DNA of 32,447 bases. Origin: Bdellovibrionales bacterium. GTDB taxonomy: Bacteria; Bdellovibrionota_G; JALEGL01; JAGRMV01. How positions within the stretch are numbered: the first letter of the stretch is position 1; the number at the start of each line of letters is the position of its first letter. Positions 1 to 7,344 of the stretch are shown piece after piece. Location: assembly GCA_020434365.1 (NCBI GenBank), contig JAGRAX010000011.1:1-32447 (forward strand). Reading direction: 5' to 3'. The translations under genes and the position numbers were made by a program. The notes under the pieces were generated by a model. That model was not told the DNA's origin. It ran no database searches and saw nothing but the letters and a program-made list of their open reading frames with translations.

Positions 1-604
1 CATCGAACAATTTTTTTTTGATTTTCATAAAAAATATACTCAAAGCAAAAAGAAGCCTTTTGAAATCGTCATCAAATCCATTCAGGAAAACACTCCGCCA
101 ATCAACCTCGAACCCAGCTTGATCTCCTTTTTTTCGATTTCTTACCCTTTCACAGACTTAGCCGAGCTCGGCGCCGCAAATTTAAAAGAAGCACGTAATA
201 CACATGCCAAACTCTTCGTTCATTTGTATCCAAAAACCAGCATCGAAGGATTCAAGTATCCCATTGATCTTACAGAGCGACGTCCCCATAGAGTGGGGGT
301 AGTCTTTTTAGACCTCAACGATTTGTCGATTGAGAAACATAAGGTTTCCATTGCCCACGAAATCTCTCACGCCTTAGGCGCAAAAGATTTATTTGATAGG
401 AAGGGACAAGCAGATATTCCAAGAGGTCTTGCGGACCCAAATCAAAGACCTCTTTACCCTCAAGCCAAGGGTGCATTGATGAGCAGAGTACTTGCCGTCA
501 CAGCAACAGAGTTCAAGCCCATTGAATCTTTAGATCAAGCCTCAATTTCACCTTATACGGCAAAACTTTTGGGTTGGACAGAAGCCACAAAGCCAAAGAA
601 CTAA
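1..604 (+). CDS. Metzincin-like zinc metalloprotease, C-terminal part (5' end outside window)
   Basis: The reading frame is open from the left edge (first full codon at base 2) to TAA at 602-604, so the start lies upstream. A TTG at 119 is a possible internal start but has no convincing ribosome-binding site. The sequence shows HEISHALGAKD at about 356-388, which fits the HExxHxxGxxD zinc site of metzincin-type peptidases (two His plus a third ligand, with Glu as general base). ALMSR about 30 residues later could be the Met-turn that supports the metal site in that clan. Function is therefore inferred as a zinc-dependent peptidase; substrate and location cannot be told because any signal peptide is outside the window. 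The gene is convergent with pyrE and the two stop codons overlap in CTAA (601-604). The exact family (matrixin, snapalysin-like or other) is not resolved. Confidence 0.65.
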   Translation, partial: IEQFFFDFHKKYTQSKKKPFEIVIKSIQENTPPINLEPSLISFFSISYPFTDLAELGAANLKEARNTHAKLFVHLYPKTSIEGFKYPIDLTERRPHRVGVVFLDLNDLSIEKHKVSIAHEISHALGAKDLFDRKGQADIPRGLADPNQRPLYPQAKGALMSRVLAVTATEFKPIESLDQASISPYTAKLLGWTEATKPKN

Positions 605-1245
605 CGCCCTACTTCATGTCTCCAATTCAACACTTCTTCTTTTTCTTGCTGACTTATACGACCTTGAGACACACCAATATCTAGTAGAGTGTCAATCGTT
701 GTCATCGATTGGTAGCTACACTGCGCATTTGAAAAACTTTTTTTGGCCTTTTCAAAACCATAGGTAAAAATAGAGAGAACTGACACAAGCTCAAAACCTT
801 CTTCTCTCATTGACAATGCAGCCTCCAAACTCGACCCTCCCGTGCTGATCAGATCTTCAATGAGAATGATTTTTTTATGTTGTGAAGAATTGATCTTTCC
901 TTCGAGTTTGTTTTGTTTGCCATGAGCCTTAGAAGCAGAGCGGATGTAAGCCATTGGAAGATTCATTTCATGAGCAATCCATGAAGCCCAAGGAATTCCT
1001 GCTGTGGCAATGCCTACAACAGCATCTATTGTATAAGCTTTGGCCATATCCATATAGCCTCGTGTTACAAGTTGTCTGGCTTTGGGCTGAGAAATCAAAC
1101 TTCGATTGTCACAATATACAGGAGACTTAATTCCTGAAGAAAAGGTAAAAGGGTCTGAAGGACGTACCTCTACAGCTCCCTCTTCCAATAAAAGGCTTGC
1201 GACTTTTTCAGACATGTTTTTTGCGCTAATTTTAGAGATTTCCAT
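601..1245 (-). CDS. pyrE: Orotate phosphoribosyltransferase
   Basis: The 214-aa product has the type I phosphoribosyltransferase fold signature. FTFSSGIKSPVYCDNR near the N-terminus is the typical OPRTase opening, and ILIEDLISTGGSSLEA is the PRPP-binding loop with its paired acidic residues. A Lys-rich stretch (SASKAHGKQNKLEG) sits where the flexible catalytic loop is expected. It should convert orotate and PRPP to orotidine 5'-phosphate in cytoplasmic de novo pyrimidine synthesis. Length is normal for the family. The ATG at 1245 is used here, but no clear Shine-Dalgarno is seen; an ATG ten codons later (Met11) is an equally possible start because family similarity begins just after it. It is divergent from the glutamate dehydrogenase gene across 57 nt and has no pyrimidine neighbours here. 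Confidence 0.93.
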   Translation of the reverse strand: MEISKISAKNMSEKVASLLLEEGAVEVRPSDPFTFSSGIKSPVYCDNRSLISQPKARQLVTRGYMDMAKAYTIDAVVGIATAGIPWASWIAHEMNLPMAYIRSASKAHGKQNKLEGKINSSQHKKIILIEDLISTGGSSLEAALSMREEGFELVSVLSIFTYGFEKAKKSFSNAQCSYQSMTTIDTLLDIGVSQGRISQQEKEEVLNWRHEVGR

Positions 1246-1302
1246 GGGATCTAGTGATACACTGCCAGGGATTTTTAGGGAATAAAAACTCTTGGGTGGT
1301 GT

Positions 1303-2568
1303 ATGACAATCAAAAACTTCTCTCTATACAAACAAGCCTCTAAACAATGGCTTAGAGCTGCGGATTTTTACCAACTTGAAAGTGACGTTCGTACAATTTT
1401 GCAGCAACCTAAAAATGAAATATCGATTAACTTTCCCGTAAGAATGGATGATGGCTCACTCAAACTGTTTAAAGGCTACCGAATCCAACACAACAATATC
1501 TTAGGCCCCTATAAGGGAGGAATCCGATATCACCCTATGGTTGATCTTGATGAGGTCAAAGCTCTCTCCTTGTGGATGACCTTTAAGTGTGCTTTGGTTG
1601 GGGTCCCCTTTGGCGGCGCCAAAGGAGGCGTAACCGTTGATCCTTCCATGTTATCCGGGGGGGAACTTATGAGACTGACAAGAAGGTTTACACACGCACT
1701 GGGCTCAAATATTGGTCCAGAGTATGACATTCCTGCTCCAGATGCAGGGACCAATGACCGAACCATGGCCATCATGATGGACACTTTCATGAATGCGCAA
1801 GCTGCATACAACAGAAACTCGCAGAGACATGTGGTTACAGGAAAACCTCTGGCCGTAGGAGGCTCTCTAGGCAGAGACAAAGCAACCGGACAAGGTTTGG
1901 TATACATTCTGATGGAGTGGGCAGAAAGAAACAAAATTGATTTAAGTCAATGTACTTTCTCGGTTCAAGGATATGGAAATGTCGGTTCTCATGCAGCCAT
2001 TTTGATGGAAAACATGGGAGCAAAAATGATTGCCGTTCAAGATCATACAGGATCTCTATACAATGAAAACGGCATTCCCACATTGCAGCTCAAACAATAC
2101 GTACTCACAAACCGAGGCATTGCAGGCTTCAAAGAAGCTCAAAGCATTTCCAATGAAGAATTTTTTGAATGCGAAATTGATGCGTTTATTCCTGCTGCGC
2201 TTGAAGGCCAGATTCACGAAGGAAACGCCGGAAAAATCAAAGCAAAGGTAGTCGCAGAAGGTGCAAATGGACCTACCACAGAAGAAGCTGAAGCCATTTT
2301 GAAAAACAATGGGGTCACCATTTTACCTGATATTTTGACCAATTCTGGAGGCGTCGTAGTCAGTTACTTTGAGTGGACACAAAACAAAACCAGCTCTCAA
2401 TGGACATTGGACGAAGTGGACGGAATGCTGGGAAGGCTCCTCAAAGAAGCATTTTATCAAACACATAAAATTTCAAAGGAAATGGACATCGACCTTCGAA
2501 CAGCTGCCTATATTGTCGCTCTCAAAAGACTTACAAGCGCGTACCAAGAGAGAGGGATTTTTCCTTAA
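1303..2568 (+). CDS. gdhA: Glutamate dehydrogenase (Glu/Leu/Phe/Val dehydrogenase family)
   Basis: The 421-aa protein matches the ~420-residue hexameric glutamate dehydrogenases. Visible landmarks are the glutamate-binding GPYKGGIRYHP segment (about residues 68-78), the catalytic lysine in PFGGAKGG (Lys107), the catalytic Asp in IPAPDAGT (Asp147), and the Rossmann motif GYGNVG (223-228) followed by Asp247 at the end of strand beta2. An acidic residue there usually favours NAD over NADP; that is inference. It interconverts glutamate and 2-oxoglutarate plus ammonia, linking nitrogen and carbon metabolism in the cytoplasm. A GGTGG-type ribosome-binding site lies just before ATG 1303. Leucine or phenylalanine dehydrogenases share the fold but are usually about 350 aa, so glutamate is the better call. 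The gene stands alone, divergent from pyrE. Confidence 0.93.
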   Translation: MTIKNFSLYKQASKQWLRAADFYQLESDVRTILQQPKNEISINFPVRMDDGSLKLFKGYRIQHNNILGPYKGGIRYHPMVDLDEVKALSLWMTFKCALVGVPFGGAKGGVTVDPSMLSGGELMRLTRRFTHALGSNIGPEYDIPAPDAGTNDRTMAIMMDTFMNAQAAYNRNSQRHVVTGKPLAVGGSLGRDKATGQGLVYILMEWAERNKIDLSQCTFSVQGYGNVGSHAAILMENMGAKMIAVQDHTGSLYNENGIPTLQLKQYVLTNRGIAGFKEAQSISNEEFFECEIDAFIPAALEGQIHEGNAGKIKAKVVAEGANGPTTEEAEAILKNNGVTILPDILTNSGGVVVSYFEWTQNKTSSQWTLDEVDGMLGRLLKEAFYQTHKISKEMDIDLRTAAYIVALKRLTSAYQERGIFP

Positions 2569-2644
2569 AAATTAAGCCGCTTCTCGTTCGAGCAACTCAC
2601 TCCCACTTTCTGCAAAAAAATAAGAATATGCGTAGTGATAATAC

Positions 2645-2821
2645 TCAGGCTTTGTAGTTTGAAACGAGGGTTCTTACGCCCAGTTTTTCGAAGTTGACTT
2701 CGATTTTACCTTTTTTTAAATTCGCGATGACTTTGCCTTTTCCAAAAAACGGGTGTTCGATCACCTCGCCAATTTGATATCTTTGCTCCATTGAATATTC
2801 ACGAGTTTCTGTCTGACTCAT
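2645..2821 (-). CDS. Small Tudor/SH3-like protein (58 aa)
   Basis: I chose ATG 2821 because GGAGG lies ten bases upstream; the frame stays open further upstream but without a better start. The 58-aa product is a short charged lead followed by one compact beta domain containing YQIGEVIEHPFFGKGKV and KIEVNFEKLGVRTLV. The pattern GDxVxHxxFGxGxV...V.F...G...L is seen in Tudor-like beta-barrels such as the C-terminal domain of UvrD/PcrA helicases, in CarD-type RNA-polymerase interaction domains, and in small stand-alone delta-proteobacterial proteins. Function is unknown; binding to RNA polymerase or a nucleic-acid enzyme would fit. It lies downstream of the type II GAPDH-like gene on the same strand, separated by 171 nt, and probably has its own promoter. 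Confidence 0.7.
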   Translation of the reverse strand: MSQTETREYSMEQRYQIGEVIEHPFFGKGKVIANLKKGKIEVNFEKLGVRTLVSNYKA

Positions 2822-2930
2822 ATTAACTAATCCTCCAAAAAAGCTTGGCAAAAGCGTTGCTCCTATGCCTTCTCGCATGACTTTGTACATAGCCATGACA
2901 TATAAAAAAGCAATGCTCTCCTCACCAACA

Positions 2931-2966
2931 GCGACCATTACTATCACAACAAAGCGGTCGCGTCAA
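2931..2966 (-). promoter_or_regulatory. Possible promoter overlapped by a GCGACC/GGTCGC inverted repeat
   Basis: On the minus strand TTGACG (2966-2961) is followed after 17 nt by TAGTAA, or after 15 nt by GATAGT, a plausible but weak sigma70-type promoter for the 58-aa protein gene that starts at 2821. A 6-bp inverted repeat, GCGACC (2931-2936) and GGTCGC (2956-2961), brackets the spacer and could be an operator. No T-run follows, so it is unlikely to be a terminator for the gene upstream. Confidence 0.3.
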
Positions 2967-2992
2967 CATCTCCAAATGACCAAAAATTATAC

Positions 2993-4057
2993 TTAAATTT
3001 CCTGAAAAAAGTAAGGTTTTAAGCAATTTATCTTCTCTTCGTAGCTCTGTGGATACAAGAAGTAGACTGCTGCTGCAACAGACGAAAGCAGAGAATTACC
3101 GTCTTGAGGCGTAAAGCACCAGCCATATACGTCTTGGCCCACAACGTGGAGGGTATCCTTTACGATTACGGTTTGACTCAAAATTCTTCCGAAATGTCCA
3201 TGATCTCGTCCAAAAGAAAATACAGTATTGGATGATTTTTTATTCGTCATCGCCACAAGCTCATTGGAGTCTAATCTATTGACGATTTGATCAAGAGATT
3301 GAGACTCTTTGAGTTTCAAATGGAACCACACGGTATGCATGAACTGACTGTTGGTTTTTAAAGCCGATGAAAACACCTGAACATCTTGACCTAGGGTTTT
3401 AAATAGCTCATGAGCATCTCTCGCATGGTGCGTTCCAAACGTTTCATCATCATGCTCATTTACAACTGGTGCAGGAATAAATGATTTGTCCTGACTGATA
3501 TCATTGGCTCTACGTATACAAACAAAGCGTCCATGATCAAAATAGCTTTTTTCTTGTCCCACTCCCCCGATGGTTTTAAGTAAGATTGATAAATTGTGTG
3601 TATTGCAGCTGACTACCTGAAGAAATTTATCTTTTTCGGGAGAAAGCGCATGATCGTTGATTCCTCTTGCATACATTTTACCAAAACCAAATTCAGAACC
3701 TTGGGCGATAAAACCTCTCGTATTGTCCAAGTAATTTTCATATACCTGCGCTTTATTCTGATTGCCCACAGGTGTACAGTCGATTACAACACTAGCTCTT
3801 TCTAAAGCCTGTTCAAATGTATACTCAGGAGTAATGCCTATATTGCGGAAAGCTTCAATAGTACTTTCATCCGCAGCAAAACTTGCACCCTTTCGTTTTA
3901 GCGCGTTTACTTTAGATCGATCATAGATACTGGCTGTTTTTTTGGAGAAGCTAACTTCATCAATTTCCAACTGATTCTTGAAGCTACAAAGAAGACCAAT
4001 CAACGGCTCTCCAATGGTTCCTGTTCCTACAACATGTACAATATTTTTTTGACTCAT
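2993..4057 (-). CDS. Type II (archaeal-like) glyceraldehyde-3-phosphate dehydrogenase homologue
   Basis: The 354-aa protein has an N-terminal Rossmann motif GTGTIG (residues 11-16), a VIDCTPVG segment (91-98), and QVVSCNTHNL (147-156) with Cys151 in the position of the catalytic cysteine. IRRANDISQDK follows, then THHARDA (209-215), which lines up with the S-H-H-G-P-D-V phosphate/catalytic His motif of archaeal GAPDH, and a C-terminal FSFGRDHGHFGR region matching the archaeal F..GRD..R.RG pattern. This order of motifs is that of type II GAPDH, not of the classical bacterial Gap (which has ASCTTNCLAP). Catalytic Cys and His are retained, so it is probably an active NAD(P)-dependent dehydrogenase, but identity to archaeal enzymes looks low and the substrate could differ. 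ATG 4057 is preceded by GGGAG. It starts 23 nt after miaB on the same strand, so the two are likely cotranscribed. Confidence 0.7.
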   Translation of the reverse strand: MSQKNIVHVVGTGTIGEPLIGLLCSFKNQLEIDEVSFSKKTASIYDRSKVNALKRKGASFAADESTIEAFRNIGITPEYTFEQALERASVVIDCTPVGNQNKAQVYENYLDNTRGFIAQGSEFGFGKMYARGINDHALSPEKDKFLQVVSCNTHNLSILLKTIGGVGQEKSYFDHGRFVCIRRANDISQDKSFIPAPVVNEHDDETFGTHHARDAHELFKTLGQDVQVFSSALKTNSQFMHTVWFHLKLKESQSLDQIVNRLDSNELVAMTNKKSSNTVFSFGRDHGHFGRILSQTVIVKDTLHVVGQDVYGWCFTPQDGNSLLSSVAAAVYFLYPQSYEEKINCLKPYFFQEI

Positions 4058-4080
4058 GACCTTTACTCCCTTTTATTTTT

Positions 4081-5421
4081 CTACAAAAAACTTTCTACTA
4101 CTGTGCCTTTCATGGAATGAGGAAAGACTTCGTCGATTTTGACATTCATCATTTGACCCACCCAGGCCTTTGGACCTTCAAAGTTTACGGTTCTAAAACT
4201 TTCAGTTTTTCCACTTAGCAAGCCTTGATCTTTTTTTGCCTTTCCTTCTACGAGAACTTTAACAGTTTGATCCAAATATCGACGACTATGCTTATCTTTA
4301 AGCTCGGCTTGCAATTGCTGAAGCCTCATGAGTCTCTCCTTCGCTTCTTCTTGAGGAATAAATTCATCAGTCCATTGTGCCGCTTTGGTATGTGGCCTCG
4401 GAGAGTAAAGAAAAGAAAAGCTATCATCAAAATCAAACTCGATCATCGCATGCAAGGTTGCCTGAAATTCTGATTCGGTTTCACTTGGAAATCCCACGAT
4501 AATATCCGTGGTAAGAACCAAATCAGGAATCTTTTCTTTTAACATATGATAGACTTCTCGATAACGATCCATCGTGTACTCACGCTTCATCTTCTCAAGA
4601 ATACGATCGCTACCACTTTGAATCGGCAAATGAAGCTGATGACAAACTTCTGGAATATTAGCCATTGCGTCCACAATCTCTTGATTCATCTCTTTGGGAT
4701 GTGATGTCACAAATCGAACTCTTTCAATGCCATCTACTGAAGATACTTTTTCTAACAACTGTGCAAAACCTATGGAAGCTCTTCGGTCTGTGCCATAGGC
4801 ATTCACGTTTTGCCCCAAAAGATTGAGCTCTTTTACGCCTCGATCCGCTAAGCCACGAACCTCTTCCATGATTTCTTCTACAGGTCGACTTACTTCCCTG
4901 CCTCTTGTAAAAGGAACCACACAGAAACTGCAAAAATGATTACATCCGTTTTGGATGCTGATGTTTTCTCTCACGGGATGTCGATCCTTACCACCTTTAT
5001 AGGGTAAAAAATTATAATTTCTCCATCCAAAAAGTTCATTCTCTACTTTTTTTGTTTTTTTCTCTTTCGCCTGAAGCACAAGTTGAGGAAGGTTTTGCCA
5101 TTGATGAGTCCCAAAAACAAGATCCACATATGGAAAGCGTCTTTGTATATCCTCTCCCTGAACCTGGGCCATACATCCGCCAACAGCAATAATCATTTCG
5201 GGATTTTTATCTTTGGCTTTTTTTAAATCACCAATAGAAGAAAAGGCTTTGTGATCGGCCTTTTCCCGAATGCTGCAGGTATTGTACAGCACCAGATCTG
5301 CCTGATCCGCACGGTCAATCCAATCAAAGCCATACAGGTCGTGAAAAATCCGATACGTGCGATCAGATTCATAGTCATTCATCTGACAACCATAAGTAGA
5401 AATATGTATACGACCAGACAT
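4081..5421 (-). CDS. miaB: tRNA-2-methylthio-N6-isopentenyladenosine37 synthase
   Basis: The 446-aa protein has the three-part methylthiotransferase layout. An N-terminal UPF0004 domain carries three cluster cysteines (Cys12 in YGCQMN, Cys49 in NTCSIREKA, Cys83 in GGCMAQ). The radical-SAM core carries Cys160, Cys164 and Cys167 in GCNHFCSFCVVPFTRG. A C-terminal TRAM domain (about residues 380-446) binds RNA. NTCSIREKA and VPFTRGREVSRP favour MiaB over RimO or MtaB. It methylthiolates i6A37 of tRNAs reading UNN codons, using two 4Fe-4S clusters and SAM. Length is the usual ~440-450 aa. It is the first gene of a probable two-gene unit with the type II GAPDH homologue, and diverges from the PIG-L lipoprotein gene. 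Confidence 0.95.
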   Translation of the reverse strand: MSGRIHISTYGCQMNDYESDRTYRIFHDLYGFDWIDRADQADLVLYNTCSIREKADHKAFSSIGDLKKAKDKNPEMIIAVGGCMAQVQGEDIQRRFPYVDLVFGTHQWQNLPQLVLQAKEKKTKKVENELFGWRNYNFLPYKGGKDRHPVRENISIQNGCNHFCSFCVVPFTRGREVSRPVEEIMEEVRGLADRGVKELNLLGQNVNAYGTDRRASIGFAQLLEKVSSVDGIERVRFVTSHPKEMNQEIVDAMANIPEVCHQLHLPIQSGSDRILEKMKREYTMDRYREVYHMLKEKIPDLVLTTDIIVGFPSETESEFQATLHAMIEFDFDDSFSFLYSPRPHTKAAQWTDEFIPQEEAKERLMRLQQLQAELKDKHSRRYLDQTVKVLVEGKAKKDQGLLSGKTESFRTVNFEGPKAWVGQMMNVKIDEVFPHSMKGTVVESFL

Positions 5422-5445
5422 TTGCCCCTATAGACCACAATATAT

Positions 5446-5513
5446 GGGTCAAGGTCAACCCAAAATCATGCTCAGAAACACCATAAATTCGAATGCTTAA
5501 GCACACCTTGACC
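5446..5513. promoter_or_regulatory. Divergent control region with a 9-bp inverted repeat and nested palindromes
   Basis: The 137-nt gap between miaB and the PIG-L gene contains GGTCAAGGT (5447-5455) and its exact reverse complement ACCTTGACC (5505-5513). Between them lie two touching palindromes, ATTCGAAT (5487-5494) and TGCTTAAGCA (5494-5503). Each repeat arm includes TTGACC read towards the gene it faces, a good -35-like hexamer, although no strong -10 is found at ideal spacing (TAGCTC 17 nt away on plus; TATATT or TATAGG on minus). The arrangement suggests paired divergent promoters or a shared operator; this is inference. Confidence 0.35.
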
Positions 5514-5558
5514 AATAGGCAAGACTAAGATAGCTCCTACAGCATCGGGGGAAATTCT

Positions 5559-6401
5559 ATGCGCAATTTATATATGTACACCATGCTCTTAGTTTTTACT
5601 GCATCTCTATTTTCCCTAAGCTCCTGCTCACGGCATCCCAAGCAAAGAGTCAAGCCCCATGAAAATGTTCTTCTGCTTCTGGCTCACCCAGATGACGAAA
5701 CCATGATCGGAACTTTTCTTTCAACCTGGTCTCACAGAGGACACAATATTTCTGCAATCTATGTCACTGCCGGAGAAGGAGGCAAAAAATATATAGGATT
5801 GGACGCTCAAGGCACTCCCACCTTTGACGATACTTTGTCCCAGTCAAAACTTGCACGCATCAGAAAAAACGAGCTCTCAAGAGCTCTCAAGGAATATGGC
5901 ATCAAATCTTATACCATTCTAGGTCAAGCAGATCGGCCCTTTCGAGACTCGCAGGGACGACCCTCTAGAGATCTCCACGCATTTTTACACTCCAATACTT
6001 GGGACCTTCAAAAAATGAAGGATCAAATTGTAAAGCATCTACAAAACTATGCGCCCACCATAGTGGTTAGCATGAGCTTGGATCAAGATGTCCACGTACA
6101 CCACAAAAGCATTCGATATCTGGCACAAAAAATGTGGGAGGAAAAGCAATTTGGTCCCAGAGCTCGTCTATTCCTCGCCATCGATGAAGGAGAAAGGATT
6201 AAGAAAAAGCTTGGGGAAGAGGAAAAATCAATCTGGAAAACCTACAAATCTGTCGATAGCCGTGGGGACACTGCCATAGGATCTCCTGTCTTAGGACCTG
6301 CAAGACACTATCGAAGTCAACTTACGGGATACAAAATGAACCCAGATCCAACTACAGTTGAGACTCTGTACATCCCCAAAAAAGCTCTACGTCAATTTTG
6401 A
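5559..6401 (+). CDS. PIG-L/LmbE-family deacetylase, predicted lipoprotein
   Basis: The 280-aa product begins with a lipoprotein signal peptide: basic start, hydrophobic stretch, then lipobox LSSC with Cys23 as the lipidated residue. The mature part starts with NVLLLLAHPDDE (37-47), the PIG-L/LmbE zinc motif AHPDDE, and a second ligand region DVHVHHKSI (178-185) supplies the further His. Family members are zinc-dependent N-deacetylases acting on N-acetylglucosaminyl or related amide substrates. Substrate cannot be told; a lipid-anchored, envelope-facing form would suit cell-wall or exopolysaccharide sugars. The start ATG has GGGG about 9 nt upstream. Its 3' end overlaps the convergent fabD by 15 nt. 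Length is typical for a secreted member. Confidence 0.85.
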   Translation: MRNLYMYTMLLVFTASLFSLSSCSRHPKQRVKPHENVLLLLAHPDDETMIGTFLSTWSHRGHNISAIYVTAGEGGKKYIGLDAQGTPTFDDTLSQSKLARIRKNELSRALKEYGIKSYTILGQADRPFRDSQGRPSRDLHAFLHSNTWDLQKMKDQIVKHLQNYAPTIVVSMSLDQDVHVHHKSIRYLAQKMWEEKQFGPRARLFLAIDEGERIKKKLGEEEKSIWKTYKSVDSRGDTAIGSPVLGPARHYRSQLTGYKMNPDPTTVETLYIPKKALRQF

Positions 6402-7316
6402 GATCAAATCTGGATGATCGGTTCGATACGCAATATGGTGTTTTGACACCTTTTTAAGATGTCCTCCACCTACATTTCCTGGTCCTACTTCTAGGTAATT
6501 TGCCTCCGGATATGAGGCGATGAGCCTCTCAAGACTCTGCTTCCAAAGAACGGGTTTCCAAACCTGCTGCGAAAGCCTCATTTGGATGCTTTCAGGTTGA
6601 TGGACAACATGGGCATCAATATTCGATACATACGGAGTCGAAAGGTTACAAATATCGATCTTTTCTAACTCCTCAGCCAAATCCTCTCCACAAGGCCTCA
6701 ACAAAGAACTATGGAAAGGTGCACTGACTTGCAACGGAATACATCTTTTTGCTCCTCTTTCTTTTAGGATTTCACAAGCCTCTTGAACTGCTTTTGTATG
6801 ACCGCTGATCACAAGCTGACCAGGACAGTTGTAATTTGCCGGTTCTACAATGTGACCCGAACGTGAGATCTCTTTGCAGACATCTTCAATACACTCATCT
6901 TCTTCCCCAAGAACCGCTGCCATCGTACCCTCCCCAAGAGCAACCGCATTTTGCATCAACTGTCCTCTTTTTCTAACAACTGTGAGCGCATCCGAAAAAC
7001 TCATTGCCTTCGCAATCACAAGACAAGCATACTCTCCCAAAGAGTGTCCTGCGGTAATCAAAGGGCTGATTCCCTGCTCTTCAAGAAGTCTTGCAATGGC
7101 AACTTCTACCGTGAGGATCGCAGGCTGAGTGTTCTGAGTCTGAGTCAATCGATCAAGAGGTCCTTGAAACACCAACTCTTCCATTGAGAAATCAAGGGTA
7201 TCACTGGCTTCTTCAAAAGTACTCTGAATCACCCCATAGCTATCATATAGCTCTTTACACATCCCAACAGATTGAGAGCCTTGACCTGGAAACAAAAAAA
7301 CGTAGCTTTTATTCAT
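6387..7316 (-). CDS. fabD: Malonyl-CoA:acyl carrier protein transacylase
   Basis: I place the start at ATG 7316, giving 309 aa that begin MNKSYVFLFPGQGSQ; an upstream in-frame GTG (7331) has no ribosome-binding site. Motifs are GQGSQ (11-15, oxyanion hole), GHSLGEYA with nucleophile Ser92, Arg117 in RKRGQ which holds the malonyl carboxylate, and SAPFHSS with catalytic His202. It loads malonyl groups from CoA onto ACP for fatty-acid elongation in the cytoplasm. Size matches the family (~310 aa). No other fab gene is nearby, which is unusual because fabD often sits with fabH, fabG and acpP. It follows the TlpA-like gene closely on the same strand, so they may be cotranscribed, and it converges on the PIG-L gene. 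Confidence 0.95.
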   Translation of the reverse strand: MNKSYVFLFPGQGSQSVGMCKELYDSYGVIQSTFEEASDTLDFSMEELVFQGPLDRLTQTQNTQPAILTVEVAIARLLEEQGISPLITAGHSLGEYACLVIAKAMSFSDALTVVRKRGQLMQNAVALGEGTMAAVLGEEDECIEDVCKEISRSGHIVEPANYNCPGQLVISGHTKAVQEACEILKERGAKRCIPLQVSAPFHSSLLRPCGEDLAEELEKIDICNLSTPYVSNIDAHVVHQPESIQMRLSQQVWKPVLWKQSLERLIASYPEANYLEVGPGNVGGGHLKKVSKHHIAYRTDHPDLISKLT

Positions 7317-7344
7317 AGCAATCTCAACCACATATGCAGAGCTT

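Noticed and set aside
1530-1934. 134-codon open frame on the minus strand inside glutamate dehydrogenase
   Set aside because: It is antisense to an intact conserved enzyme and shows no motif.
2569-2644. Minus-strand codons ending in ELLEREAA between the 58-aa gene and the dehydrogenase, possibly a gene remnant
   Set aside because: The frame (about 33 codons) has no start codon and overlaps the end of the 58-aa gene in another frame. It could be a chance run or a decayed tail, and nothing supports expression.
2822-2947. In-frame upstream extension of the 58-aa gene (42 more codons)
   Set aside because: It has no ribosome-binding site, and GGAGG stands at correct spacing only before ATG 2821. 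The extension also overlaps the likely promoter.
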